From positions 1 to 50,938 of the forward strand of contig CASFRN010000004.1 of the NCBI GenBank assembly GCA_949296855.1: DNA of 50,938 nucleotides, in the 5' to 3' direction. Under the pieces are notes generated by a model. The model searched no databases, was not told where the DNA came from, and was given only the letters and a program-made list of their open reading frames with translations. Origin of the DNA: an uncultured Bacteroides sp. GTDB lineage: Bacteria; Bacteroidota; Bacteroidia; Bacteroidales; Bacteroidaceae. A program made the position numbers and the translations under genes. Below are positions 36,712-44,854 of the stretch, in pieces (positions within the stretch are counted from its first letter, which is position 1; every line of letters starts with the position of its first letter).

Positions 36712-36840
36712 TTATTCCTTCTGAAGCGTTCCGCACTGTACACAATGCTTTCCGCATTCCGAAAAGAATTGCTCCCTTTGCTCCGCTGTAAGTTTGGCAA
36801 TTCCTTTCTCAAATCCTTTGAACCAATCTGATAAATCCAT
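36712..36840 (-). CDS. Short cysteine-containing protein, possibly truncated
   Basis: A 42-residue frame starting MDLSDWFKGFEKGIAKLTAE and ending with FFSECGKHCVQCGTLQKE, with three cysteines in a C-x3-C-x2-C pattern close to the stop. I recall longer relatives with this same N-terminus, in which the cysteine motif is followed by another 60 or more residues, so this may be a shortened copy. In-frame codons continue for 18 residues after the stop without clear similarity to anything. It starts 14 bases after the small membrane protein gene. Confidence 0.5.
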   Translation of the reverse strand: MDLSDWFKGFEKGIAKLTAEQREQFFSECGKHCVQCGTLQKE

Positions 36841-36854
36841 ATTATTTGATCGTG

Positions 36855-37241
36855 TTATGTATGTGTTTTTACTATAATTGGAGACAACAGCGTAGTCGCC
36901 AGAACCAACAGCCACAAATTGCCAGACAACGGATTATAAGCGGCTAAAAGTTCCGAAACGGTACTGCCTCCCGCCAGTCCTGCGGCAAATTCAAAAACAA
37001 TCGTCAACAATGCCCAGCCTATCCCAATCAACCAACCATCTTTGGAGGTAAAGGCTTTTATCATTCGAGGCAATAGCAGCCAAGTTATCAGGAAAATACA
37101 CACGCTTAATATGATTCCGCTAACGGGCAATGCCCATTCCTCTCCGATAGCCTTCGCCAATACATATTCCCGCAATCCTCCATTGAGAATAGCTACGGGG
37201 ATAAAGCAAAACCACATTATGAGGGATTTCAAGATGTTCAT
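36855..37241 (-). CDS. Small integral membrane protein, unknown function
   Basis: A 128-residue protein with four hydrophobic helices: about 7-27 (IMWFCFIPVAILNGG), 38-58 (LPVSGIILSVCIFLITWLLL), 72-92 (IGIGWALLTIVFEFAAGLAG) and 108-124 (LWLLVLATTLLSPIIV). There are no catalytic motifs. It is upstream of the 42-residue cysteine protein in the same direction. I do not recognise a named family with certainty. Confidence 0.65.
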   Translation of the reverse strand: MNILKSLIMWFCFIPVAILNGGLREYVLAKAIGEEWALPVSGIILSVCIFLITWLLLPRMIKAFTSKDGWLIGIGWALLTIVFEFAAGLAGGSTVSELLAAYNPLSGNLWLLVLATTLLSPIIVKTHT

Positions 37242-37268
37242 GTTCTTTTACTTTTTATCCATTCCTCC

Positions 37269-37910
37269 TTAATCCTCACCGTCATCCCATTCATCATCCC
37301 CTTCATCGAAGTGGTCCTCACCATCGTCTTCTCCACAACATCCGTGATGGCGATGGTTGCGATGCGGACGGCGGACACGATGGTGACGGTCGTCCCATTC
37401 ATCGTCCCCTTCATCAAAATGGTCTTCGCCGTCATCCCAAAACTCGCCTTCCCAGTGTCCCTTGTCCCATTCATCGTCCCACTCGTCATCATAGAAACGC
37501 TCGATGATGTTGCCGCGTTCCGACACCAGCAACACATAGCTACGGTCGTTACGGTCTGCCTGCACGATGTAATACATTCCCCGGCGGTTCTCCATCGCCT
37601 TGTTGTCGTTATCGTCTATCTCTTCGTATACGAACCCCGAACGCCTCAGCACGTTGATGACCGCACGGGGCAAGCGGCTCCGGCGCACCTCCCACATCGT
37701 GCGGAGCCAATCACCGTCGTGATTGAAAATCACAATCTTTTCCGTTCCCCGATGATTCATTTTCACTTCGATAAACCCGTCATCGTAATCCTTGTCCAGG
37801 ACACGGGCATTCGGATAGCGGTTTCGGACAAACGAAACCGGATCACTCTCGGCATATGCGCCCAATACAAAGCACATAGCCAGCATTCCAAAAAATACAC
37901 GCATTTTCAT
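37269..37910 (-). CDS. Exported PepSY-like protein with acidic His/Trp-rich tail
   Basis: A 213-residue protein from the ATG at 37910 (MKMRVFFGMLAMCFVLGAYA, a clear signal peptide); the longer frame start at 37970 would spoil the signal. Residues 22-140 show the PepSY-like pattern of secreted Bacteroidetes proteins (PNARVLDKDYDDGFIEVKM, then KIVIFNHDGDWLRT, then VLLVSERGNIIE). The last 75 residues are made of D, E, W and H with two copies of DGEDHFDEGDDEWDD and a histidine/arginine-rich linker containing CC. The tail may bind metal ions; this is inference from composition. Confidence 0.7.
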   Translation of the reverse strand: MKMRVFFGMLAMCFVLGAYAESDPVSFVRNRYPNARVLDKDYDDGFIEVKMNHRGTEKIVIFNHDGDWLRTMWEVRRSRLPRAVINVLRRSGFVYEEIDDNDNKAMENRRGMYYIVQADRNDRSYVLLVSERGNIIERFYDDEWDDEWDKGHWEGEFWDDGEDHFDEGDDEWDDRHHRVRRPHRNHRHHGCCGEDDGEDHFDEGDDEWDDGED

Positions 37911-38041
37911 AATCGTACGTTTAAATGGTTTACGGCAAAAGTACAAAGCTTTTCTTACTGGCAAATGCATTGCCGTGTTAAGAAAGCAAAATGTTCTGCC
38001 AACCAGCTAAACATATTTTTCCACACTGGAGGAGAGATTTC

Positions 38042-38073
38042 TTTGCCATTCTCCCATTTTCCCTGTATCTTCG
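38042..38073 (+). promoter_or_regulatory. Promoter for the CAT-like gene
   Basis: TTTG (38042-38045) and TATCTTCG (38066-38073, one mismatch to TAnnTTTG) are separated by 20 bases. The start codon at 38096 is 22 bases further on. Confidence 0.5.
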
Positions 38074-38095
38074 CAAACAAAAAAGCGAGAAAAAC

Positions 38096-38749
38096 ATGAA
38101 CAGCCAATTCCATATCATAGACAAATCCACGTGGGAACGAAGCGTTTACTTCGATTATTATTACAACCAAATCAAATGCAAATACAACCTGAACGCCAAT
38201 CTGGACATCACCCGCTTAGTGGCAGCGCAGAAGGCAAAAGGGCTCCGCTTCTTTCCGGTGATGCTCTATGTCATCATGAAAGCCGTCAACCGCAACAAGG
38301 AATTCCGGATGAGCTTCGACGAGGACGGGCGATTAGGATACTGGGACGAGGTAGTGCCCTCCTACACGCTTTTCCACCCGGAGACCAAGACGTTCACCGA
38401 CATCTGGAGCGAATACAGCGAAGATTTCGACACGTTCTATCAGACCATTGTAGCGGACATCGAGGCGTACCGGAACGTGACGGGCGTCATCAAGGCACGC
38501 CCCGGACAACCCGCCAACTTCTGCCCCGTGTCGTGCCTGCCGTGGCTGAGCTACACCGCCTTCGCGCAAGACACATACACCGAGAGCAAGCTCCTTTTCC
38601 CCCTCATCAAGTTCGGAAAATACTTCGAGGCGGACGGGCGGATACAGATACCCGTTTCCGTATTCGTCAGCCACGCCGTAGCCGACGGATACCACACCTG
38701 CAAGCTCATCAACGACATGCAGGAGATAGCGGAGGCGTGCTTAGGATAG
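38096..38749 (+). CDS. Chloramphenicol acetyltransferase (CAT) family protein
   Basis: A 217-residue CatA-fold acetyltransferase. The start at 38096 (MNSQFHIIDKSTWERS) is chosen because the upstream part of the frame has no family features. The catalytic histidine is H193 in SVFVSHAVADGYHTC; the usual motif has HH, so the residue before it is serine here. Other conserved parts are FDYYYNQIKCKY and LPWLSYTAF. It could acetylate chloramphenicol or another hydroxyl substrate; resistance is not proven by sequence. The gene is strikingly GC-rich beside its neighbours. Confidence 0.85.
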   Translation: MNSQFHIIDKSTWERSVYFDYYYNQIKCKYNLNANLDITRLVAAQKAKGLRFFPVMLYVIMKAVNRNKEFRMSFDEDGRLGYWDEVVPSYTLFHPETKTFTDIWSEYSEDFDTFYQTIVADIEAYRNVTGVIKARPGQPANFCPVSCLPWLSYTAFAQDTYTESKLLFPLIKFGKYFEADGRIQIPVSVFVSHAVADGYHTCKLINDMQEIAEACLG

Positions 38750-38763
38750 TGCCGCGAGGCAGC

Positions 38764-39507
38764 TTATTCCGTCCCCTCTTCTTCCTTCTTCCGCTGCGCC
38801 ATCCGCTGGTTGTACGCCGTATTCGTGTCGGCAATCAGCTTGTTCACCGAAGCGACGAAACCGCTCAACGCGTCCGACGGCGTGGCTACGCTGAACGCCC
38901 AAGCCGTGGAAACCAGCTCGTCGTACTGCCCGTACATTTCCTTCCGGATGGGTTTCGCCGACTCCACCGGATTCGCCTGCTGCGAGTCGGCACGGCTGGC
39001 GATAAGGCTCCCGTACTCGGCGTTGAGCGACTTCAGCGTCTCCACCTCCGAAGCCAGCCCCAACGTCGTGAGATGAGCCGCCGTCGCCTCCTTTTCGAGG
39101 TCGAGCACCAGCCCGTCCACCGTCTGCACCTGCTGGCGTTGGGGCAGCGACTGCACGCCCGTGTAGGGCTTCATCACGGCATAAACCGCCTGCGCCGCCT
39201 CCCGTTTCGCGGCAATCGGGTGGCTGCACGCGCCCTTCACCGTGGCAAACAGGAACGACAGCAAGTCGTCCTCCTGCTTGTCCGCCTCGCCGATTTTGGC
39301 GGTCTCCTCCGCCGCCCGGCTTTGGTCTACGATGTCCACCAGCTTCCCGTGGTTGCCCTTGAAGCCCGCAAAAGTGGCAGCGTCCACGTGAAGCGCCTCC
39401 ACGGTAGCCGCGTCGATATACGAAATGACTTGTCCTGCGAAATAAGTGAATTCGGCGTTGTTGAGTTTGGTCAGACTGAGGTCTGAAAGTTTTACGATTG
39501 TACTCAT
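38764..39507 (-). CDS. DUF6261 family protein
   Basis: A 247-residue, largely helical protein that I recognise as DUF6261, found in Bacteroidetes. It starts MSTIVKLSDLSLTKLNNAEF, has no signal peptide or membrane segment, and ends in a lysine/glutamate-rich tail (RMAQRKKEEEGTE). It has a high alanine content and many charged heptad-like stretches. The function is unknown. Its 5' end is next to the 42-bp palindromic repeat array (39546-39772), and it converges with the CAT-like gene with 14 bases between stops. Like that gene it is GC-rich. Confidence 0.75.
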   Translation of the reverse strand: MSTIVKLSDLSLTKLNNAEFTYFAGQVISYIDAATVEALHVDAATFAGFKGNHGKLVDIVDQSRAAEETAKIGEADKQEDDLLSFLFATVKGACSHPIAAKREAAQAVYAVMKPYTGVQSLPQRQQVQTVDGLVLDLEKEATAAHLTTLGLASEVETLKSLNAEYGSLIASRADSQQANPVESAKPIRKEMYGQYDELVSTAWAFSVATPSDALSGFVASVNKLIADTNTAYNQRMAQRKKEEEGTE

Positions 39508-39545
39508 AGAATAAAAAATTTTGGTTTGTCTGCCCTAAAGATAAG

Positions 39546-39772
39546 AACATTTGCCCGAAATCGGACTTTTTTCGCGGCAAAAATGCAATTCGACCCCTCG
39601 AATTGGGCTTCCGTCATCGAAAAAGTCCGATTCGTGCCCCCGAATTGCATTTCCAAAGTCAAAAAAATGCGATTCGTCCTCTCGAATCGGGCTTCCTGCG
39701 TCCGAAAAGTAAAATTCGCCCCCTCGAATCGCATTTTCCGGACGGCGGAAATGGAATTCGAGGGGGCGAATT
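39546..39772. repeat. 42-bp tandem palindromic repeat array
   Basis: Five clear units and one degenerate unit, with a period of exactly 42 bases (ATTCG at 39588, 39630, 39672, 39714, 39756). The core of each is an 18-base hairpin with 6-base arms and a 6-base loop: AATTCG-ACCCCT-CGAATT, GATTCG-TGCCCC-CGAATT, GATTCG-TCCTCT-CGAATC, AATTCG-CCCCCT-CGAATC, AATTCG-AGGGGG-CGAATT. The last loop is inverted. Several frames stay open through the array because of the period (14 codons). It lies between the DUF6261 gene and the methylase gene. Its role is unknown. Confidence 0.9.
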
Positions 39773-39785
39773 AAACACAATAATT

Positions 39786-40853
39786 TCATTCCGCCACAAT
39801 CAATACTTCATTGGAGTGCTGATTGCTCAATACATATTTGATTTTCCCGCTCTGATAAACCGTAACCTTTCGTCCTTGCGTTTCCAACAATCCAACCAAA
39901 TCATCGATGGAAGGGATTCCGTTGGAACGATAAGAAATAGCCAGAATGCTATCTTTGAACTGATTAAACAAATGATTGAAAGCTCCTTTGATGCGGCTGG
40001 CATCCGTCCAGACATTGGCTGTGCGCTTCAAACGAAGATGCTTGCTGGAATAATCTATCCGATTACTCCAATGTTCGTAATCTACCAACCCGTTCAGGAA
40101 ATGATAGAAGTCGGCATAATCCACGCCTACGCCTGCTTCGTTCAGATAAGGAGTGTCAATGTACACCAAATCGTATGAAGAGGCAATGTCAAACACGTCT
40201 TGGTTGTTGGCACGGCAAAAACGTTGATTGTCGAACACTGCATCATTGGCTTCCTTGACGAACTTGCGGAAATGTACCTCGAACGGGGTGTCCCACGTCT
40301 TTTTATTGCCGAAACTGCGTTCCACGTCCTGCAAACGGACATAAAGATTCTTGCGATGGAACAAGTTGTACGGACGTTTGATAATGCACGACTGGAACAA
40401 GGCGAAATAGGCAATCGCCTGTTTGTAGGGATTGGCAATGTGCCGGATATTGCAGGAGACGATATCCAGCCAACGGTTCTCCTCGTCCGTGAAATATATG
40501 TCCTTGAACGTATCTTCGATGAAATGCGGATAGGTTATCCCGTCTTGTCGCTTCAACAACATTTCCATTTCCCAATCATCTAACACTACATCCCGGTTTT
40601 CTATCAATGCCTTTCCTATCAGGTAATTGAACGGAAGCAGGTCGTTATAAGTAACGGCCTTGCCCTCTTGCTTCAACCGATATGCCACGCAACCTGTGCC
40701 GCCAAACGCATCAAGTGCCGTTTGGAAAGGAATATCCTTGATGCAGTCCCATATCCAATCGACGAACTTCAATTTGCTTCCTTGGTAGCGCGTGGTAGGG
40801 AATTTGGCTACAGTCGGCAGCTCGTCAAACAGTGACAATTGTGCTTGGCTCAT
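39786..40853 (-). CDS. D12-class N6-adenine DNA methyltransferase (partner of the EcoRV-like endonuclease)
   Basis: A 355-residue methyltransferase, starting MSQAQLSLFDELP at 40853, 2 bases after the endonuclease stop; the upstream part of the frame lies inside that gene. It has TRYQGSKLKFVDWIW (AdoMet-binding start), motif I DAFGGTGCVAYRL, YNDLLPFNYLIGKAL, and motif IV as VYIDTPY instead of the usual DPPY. It should protect the endonuclease's site by adenine methylation. The N-terminus and gene length differ from what I remember of M.EcoRV, so it may be a different methylase lineage paired with an EcoRV-type nuclease. Confidence 0.88.
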   Translation of the reverse strand: MSQAQLSLFDELPTVAKFPTTRYQGSKLKFVDWIWDCIKDIPFQTALDAFGGTGCVAYRLKQEGKAVTYNDLLPFNYLIGKALIENRDVVLDDWEMEMLLKRQDGITYPHFIEDTFKDIYFTDEENRWLDIVSCNIRHIANPYKQAIAYFALFQSCIIKRPYNLFHRKNLYVRLQDVERSFGNKKTWDTPFEVHFRKFVKEANDAVFDNQRFCRANNQDVFDIASSYDLVYIDTPYLNEAGVGVDYADFYHFLNGLVDYEHWSNRIDYSSKHLRLKRTANVWTDASRIKGAFNHLFNQFKDSILAISYRSNGIPSIDDLVGLLETQGRKVTVYQSGKIKYVLSNQHSNEVLIVAE

Positions 40854-40855
40854 AT

Positions 40856-41632
40856 TCAGGGGATGTTTTTGAATTGTTTGTATTCGGGCAGATTGCTGTA
40901 ATAAAGCTCTGCCAATTCTGCGGCTTTCGCCATATCTTTCGTGAGGTAGTGTGTCCAATAATCATCGAAAACGGTCTCCCCAAAAGGTGCAAACGGTCCG
41001 TTGCCGTTTTTCAAGTCTTCTATTTTGCTGATAGAGCCAATGTTCTTCGTATTCCCGCTTCCGGGACGGTCAGTGGCAATCTTCCATTTCTCCTGCACAA
41101 AGAAATCAAAATCTTTCACCACGGAAGCAATGTCTTTCAGTTGCTCTAAGGTATACGTCTGCCGTTCGTCAATGCCTTCTACCGGCGTATAGATGATGCC
41201 TAATACAATATGAGCTTTATACTCTTCATACGGGTGAGTGATATTTTTCAGGCTTTTCCTGTCGCGGAAGTACCCGGTGAACGCTCCCAACGTCATACCG
41301 TTGATATGGGTTTCCGTCTTCCGATAACTGTTCTTCAAATCTACTGCAAACAGATTGCCTTCCTTGTCCTTGAAAGTGATGTCGGGATAGAAATTCTGTT
41401 CTTTGGTCAATTCTATCTCCAACTCGTTTCGGTTGGCAAAATCCAATATTTTAGGGAAAATATAAAGCTCTAATATCTTGGAAACAATCTTGGTGTCGGT
41501 GGAAATTGTATATATGGTTTTGTGAATGTCGATGAAGCCTTTCACCGCCCAACTGCCATCCACACAGCTGATAGCTGGAGCGAAATCGGTGACGGCTTCC
41601 CGCAATAATCGGATAAATCTTTCTTTCGTCAT
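40856..41632 (-). CDS. Type II restriction endonuclease, EcoRV family (predicted GATATC)
   Basis: A 258-residue homologue of EcoRV (245). The catalytic residues line up as E55 (ILELY), D84 (YPDITF) and D98/K100 (AVDLK), matching EcoRV E45, D74, D90 and K92. The base-recognition loop GSGNT (191-195) within GSGNTKNIGS matches the EcoRV loop that reads GATATC. Other shared parts are THPYEEYKAH, GIIYTPV, FVQEKWKIA and the FDDYWTHY near the end. It makes blunt cuts inside unmodified sites. It is transcribed first, with the methylase 2 bases downstream. Confidence 0.92.
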   Translation of the reverse strand: MTKERFIRLLREAVTDFAPAISCVDGSWAVKGFIDIHKTIYTISTDTKIVSKILELYIFPKILDFANRNELEIELTKEQNFYPDITFKDKEGNLFAVDLKNSYRKTETHINGMTLGAFTGYFRDRKSLKNITHPYEEYKAHIVLGIIYTPVEGIDERQTYTLEQLKDIASVVKDFDFFVQEKWKIATDRPGSGNTKNIGSISKIEDLKNGNGPFAPFGETVFDDYWTHYLTKDMAKAAELAELYYSNLPEYKQFKNIP

Positions 41633-41729
41633 AATTTCGTTTTTAGATTGGATGACAAAGCTACAAAAAAAAAGATTTTCAACCTATAAAAAGATAAGTT
41701 TTGATAAATGAAAAAACACATTAATGGTA

Positions 41730-41774
41730 AACTCCCCCTTTCTCGTCTCGCGAAGAAATTGGAAAGGGGGAGTT
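41730..41774 (-). terminator. Hairpin terminator downstream of the M23 peptidase gene
   Basis: A perfect 13-base inverted repeat AACTCCCCCTTTC / GAAAGGGGGAGTT around a 19-base loop, 10 bases after the peptidase stop. The T-run is weak, but the stem is very stable. Confidence 0.6.
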
Positions 41775-41784
41775 CTATGTCATT

Positions 41785-43062
41785 TTATCTATTATCCACG
41801 GTATCCGCCTTCACTTCAATCGCTCCGAGCACCCGGAGGAGGGAGTCGCGGACGACGGCGAATTGCGGGCGGTTGGCTTCGCTTATCGGCTTCTTGGGCT
41901 GCGACTTAATGGTGAGCGGATTGACGGGCGTGCCGTTGTCGTAGACACGGAAATCGAGGTGGGGACCGGTGGAAAGGCCGGTGCTGCCCACGTAGCCGAT
42001 GACTTCTTTCTGCTTCACTTCCGAGCCGACCTTGATGCCTTTGGCGAAGCCCGAAAGGTGCATATAGGTGGTGGTGTAGCGGCTGTTGTGACGGATTTTC
42101 AGGTAATTTCCCGCTCCGCCGGCTTGGTATGCCTTGGCGATTACCTTGCCTTTCCCGATGGCGTAGACGGGCGTGCCTTTGGGGGCGGCGTAGTCTACTC
42201 CGTGGTGTGCCCGATAGCGGCGAAGGACGGGATGAAAACGGCTGTTGGAGAAGCGCGACGAGATGCGGTAATAATCGAGCGGAGCTTTCAGAAATTCGCC
42301 TTCCAAACTGTTTCCGTCGGCATTGTAATAGAGTTCTTCGCCGTCCTGCACGAAGGGAATAGCGTAATAAATGCTGTCTTCGTGCGCGAACGAAGCCGCT
42401 AAGATGTGGAAGTTCTGCAAGGCTTTCCCCTCTACCGTCTCCTGCTCGTACCACACGCGGAACTCGTCATCCTTCTGCAAGCCGAAGAAGTCGATGCTCC
42501 ACCCGAAGATGTTCGAGAGGTCGAGCGCCAGTTGGGGATTCGTGCCGCATTGCTGCATCGCCACCCATAGCGAGGATTCCACCCGTCCGCCTACCGTTTT
42601 ACGTTCCCACGTCACAGGATTCTCGCCGCGGGTCACTTGAAAGCCGTTGCGCAAATCGAAAACGATGTACGACTTCGGGCTTTCTTCGTAGACGAAATAC
42701 GCTTTTTGCGGGATGCTGTCCTTCGTGGAGAAGACCGCATACGCCTGTCCGTCCCTTATCTTGCGCACGTCGAACACGCCCTTCGTCTTTTCCGTCAGCT
42801 GATGCACTTCGGTCAACGACAAGCCGTGCTTGCGGAGGATGACAGAAAGGTTCTGCCCCGGCTCTACAATCCCGTAATTGATTTGGTATTCCGATACGGG
42901 TATCCCGTACTTGCGCACGATGTTGTCTACTTCGGCAGAGTCGGTCACTTCCACTTCGTCTAAGGGTTGTGCCAGGTAATTCATGTATTGCCTTACTCCG
43001 ACAACGCCCAAAAACACGGCAGCAACTACAGCCGCAATGATGTATCCTCTTCGTTTTTTCAT
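41785..43062 (-). CDS. M23 family cell-wall endopeptidase, membrane-anchored
   Basis: A 425-residue protein with one N-terminal membrane segment (about 7-27), a LysM/OapA-like stretch (about 50-110, GQNLSVILRKHGLSLTEVHQL) and a C-terminal M23 domain. The metal motif HxxxD is H286-D290 in HHGVDYAAPKGT. The H-x-H motif reads GPHLDFRV, with H368 and D370 where most LytM/MepM enzymes have a second histidine. It probably cuts peptidoglycan cross-links to allow growth. It starts 12 bases after fhs and ends before a stable hairpin. Confidence 0.9.
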   Translation of the reverse strand: MKKRRGYIIAAVVAAVFLGVVGVRQYMNYLAQPLDEVEVTDSAEVDNIVRKYGIPVSEYQINYGIVEPGQNLSVILRKHGLSLTEVHQLTEKTKGVFDVRKIRDGQAYAVFSTKDSIPQKAYFVYEESPKSYIVFDLRNGFQVTRGENPVTWERKTVGGRVESSLWVAMQQCGTNPQLALDLSNIFGWSIDFFGLQKDDEFRVWYEQETVEGKALQNFHILAASFAHEDSIYYAIPFVQDGEELYYNADGNSLEGEFLKAPLDYYRISSRFSNSRFHPVLRRYRAHHGVDYAAPKGTPVYAIGKGKVIAKAYQAGGAGNYLKIRHNSRYTTTYMHLSGFAKGIKVGSEVKQKEVIGYVGSTGLSTGPHLDFRVYDNGTPVNPLTIKSQPKKPISEANRPQFAVVRDSLLRVLGAIEVKADTVDNR

Positions 43063-43074
43063 TTCTGCTATTAT

Positions 43075-44748
43075 TTACGATAATCCTTCTATCTCCCCGT
43101 TCACGATGTCGATGTGCAACGCTTGGGGTTCTTTGGGCAAGCCCGGCATACGCATTATCTCGCCCGCGATGACCACCAGCATTTCCGCACCGGCATTCAG
43201 CACGATGTCGCGCACGTGGAATTCGAAATCCTTTGCCACGCCATACTGTTTCGGGTCAGTAGAGAACGAATATTGGGTCTTGGCGATGCAAATCGGGAAC
43301 TTTTCGTAACCCAACGCTTCCGCCATTTTGATTTTCTTCCGTGCCGTGATGCTGTATGTCACTTCGCTTGCTCCATATAAATTGCAAGCCACCTTCGAAA
43401 TCTTCTCCTCGATGCTATCGGTATCTTCGTATGCGAAATGCAAGGGTTGCGAAGGATGCTGTTCGATGGTATCTACCACCAATTGTGCCAATTCAACGGC
43501 TCCGGCACCTCCTTCGACAAAAGCATTGTTTACGGCAAAGCCTACGCCTGATTCTTCACAATGGCGGCGCACCAAGGCGATTTCCTCTTCGGTATCGTTC
43601 GCATAGCGGTTGAACGCCACAACCACCGTCTGCCCGAACGAGCGCAGGTTTTCGATGTGCTTATCAAGGTTGGCGAAACCCTTCTGCAAGCCTTCCATGT
43701 TCGGTTCTTTGATTTTATCGAGACTTACACCGCCGTGCATTTTCAAGCCCTGTGCCGTGGCTACAATCACGGTCAGTTTGGGTTGAAGCCCCGCCTTGCG
43801 GCACTTGATGTCGTAGAACTTTTCCGCACCCAAGTCGGCACCGAATCCGGCTTCTGTTATGACGTATTCGCCGAAAGTCATGGCAAGTTTCGTAGCCAAG
43901 ACCGAATTGCATCCGTGAGCAATGTTGGCGAAAGGACCGCCATGCACAATCGCAGGCGTATGTTCAGTGGTCTGCACCAAATTGGGCGCAATGGCATCTT
44001 TCAGCAAGACCGTAATCGCGCCAGCCACGCCCAAGTCTTTCACTGTAAACGGTTTGTTATCTACGGTAAAACCTAACAGGATATTCTCGATGCGCCGACG
44101 GAGGTCTGCCTCGTCTTTCGCCAGGCAAAGGATTGCCATAATCTCCGAAGCGGGTGTGATGTCGAAGCTCGATTCGCGGGTGATGCCGTTTGTCTTGCCT
44201 CCCAATCCGGTCACGATATACCGCAAACCGCGGTCATTCACGTCCAGTACACGGTTCCACAGCACTTCCTTCATCGCGAAACCATTGTCCTGATTCTGAT
44301 ACATATAATTATCAAGCAAGGCGGCAATCATATTATGCGCCGAAGTGATGGCGTGGAAATCGCCCGTGAAATGCAGGTTGATTTTCTCCATCGGAAGCAC
44401 CTGAGCGTATCCTCCTCCGGCTGCCCCGCCTTTCATTCCGAAACACGGTCCGAGCGAAGGCTCACGCAAGGCGCAAAAAGCCTTCCGTCCGATGCGGTTC
44501 AGCCCCAAGGCAAGCCCGATGGATACGGTGGTTTTTCCGATACCGGCTTTGGTCGGGGTAATGGCGGTCACCAAAATCAGGTTGCTTTGTTTCACCTTCT
44601 CTTCATCAATCAATGCTTCCGAGACTTTTGCCATATAGCTTCCATAATGATGCACTTGGTCGGTCGGAATCCCATAATTCTGGGCTATCTGCTTAATTTT
44701 CATCAGCTCCGTACTGCGAGCTATTTCTATATCTGACTTCATATTCAA
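43075..44748 (-). CDS. fhs: Formate--tetrahydrofolate ligase
   Basis: A 557-residue enzyme joining formate to tetrahydrofolate with ATP. The P-loop region is [20 protein letters not shown] near residue 58-77; other marks are [23 protein letters not shown] and [14 protein letters not shown]. The length matches the family (about 555). It feeds formate, such as that made by PflB, into one-carbon folate metabolism. The promoter at 44768-44791 has an uncommonly close relative in front of the Dam-type methylase gene. Confidence 0.97.
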   Translation of the reverse strand: MNMKSDIEIARSTELMKIKQIAQNYGIPTDQVHHYGSYMAKVSEALIDEEKVKQSNLILVTAITPTKAGIGKTTVSIGLALGLNRIGRKAFCALREPSLGPCFGMKGGAAGGGYAQVLPMEKINLHFTGDFHAITSAHNMIAALLDNYMYQNQDNGFAMKEVLWNRVLDVNDRGLRYIVTGLGGKTNGITRESSFDITPASEIMAILCLAKDEADLRRRIENILLGFTVDNKPFTVKDLGVAGAITVLLKDAIAPNLVQTTEHTPAIVHGGPFANIAHGCNSVLATKLAMTFGEYVITEAGFGADLGAEKFYDIKCRKAGLQPKLTVIVATAQGLKMHGGVSLDKIKEPNMEGLQKGFANLDKHIENLRSFGQTVVVAFNRYANDTEEEIALVRRHCEESGVGFAVNNAFVEGGAGAVELAQLVVDTIEQHPSQPLHFAYEDTDSIEEKISKVACNLYGASEVTYSITARKKIKMAEALGYEKFPICIAKTQYSFSTDPKQYGVAKDFEFHVRDIVLNAGAEMLVVIAGEIMRMPGLPKEPQALHIDIVNGEIEGLS

Positions 44749-44760
44749 TAATTAAAAAAG

Positions 44761-44791
44761 TGAAGCGCAAAGATAGGGATTTTCTTTCAAA
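44761..44791 (-). promoter_or_regulatory. Promoter of fhs (shared 31-base segment)
   Basis: On the minus strand TATCTTTG (44768-44775) fits the -7 consensus; the -33 element is weak. The surrounding 31 bases match 28 of 31 with the segment at 48946-48976 in front of the Dam-type methylase gene. Confidence 0.6.
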
Positions 44792-44854
44792 GGGAAACCG
44801 CTTTATCAGGAAATAACACTAACTTTACGCCAAGTAATTTGTCTTGAAAAGATT

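Noticed and set aside
37311-38099. Plus-strand frame of about 260 codons opposite the PepSY-like gene
   Set aside because: It mirrors the D/E/W/H repeat coding on the other strand, and its protein has no sensible composition.
38131-39486. Long plus-strand frame of about 450 codons across the CAT-like and DUF6261 genes
   Set aside because: It is rich in arginine and histidine, overlaps two genes with family features, and is explained by the high GC content there.
39526-39774. Short repeated-peptide frames on both strands within the 42-bp array
   Set aside because: The 42-base period is a multiple of three, so any open frame repeats every 14 codons. Several frames are open at once, which indicates non-coding repeats.
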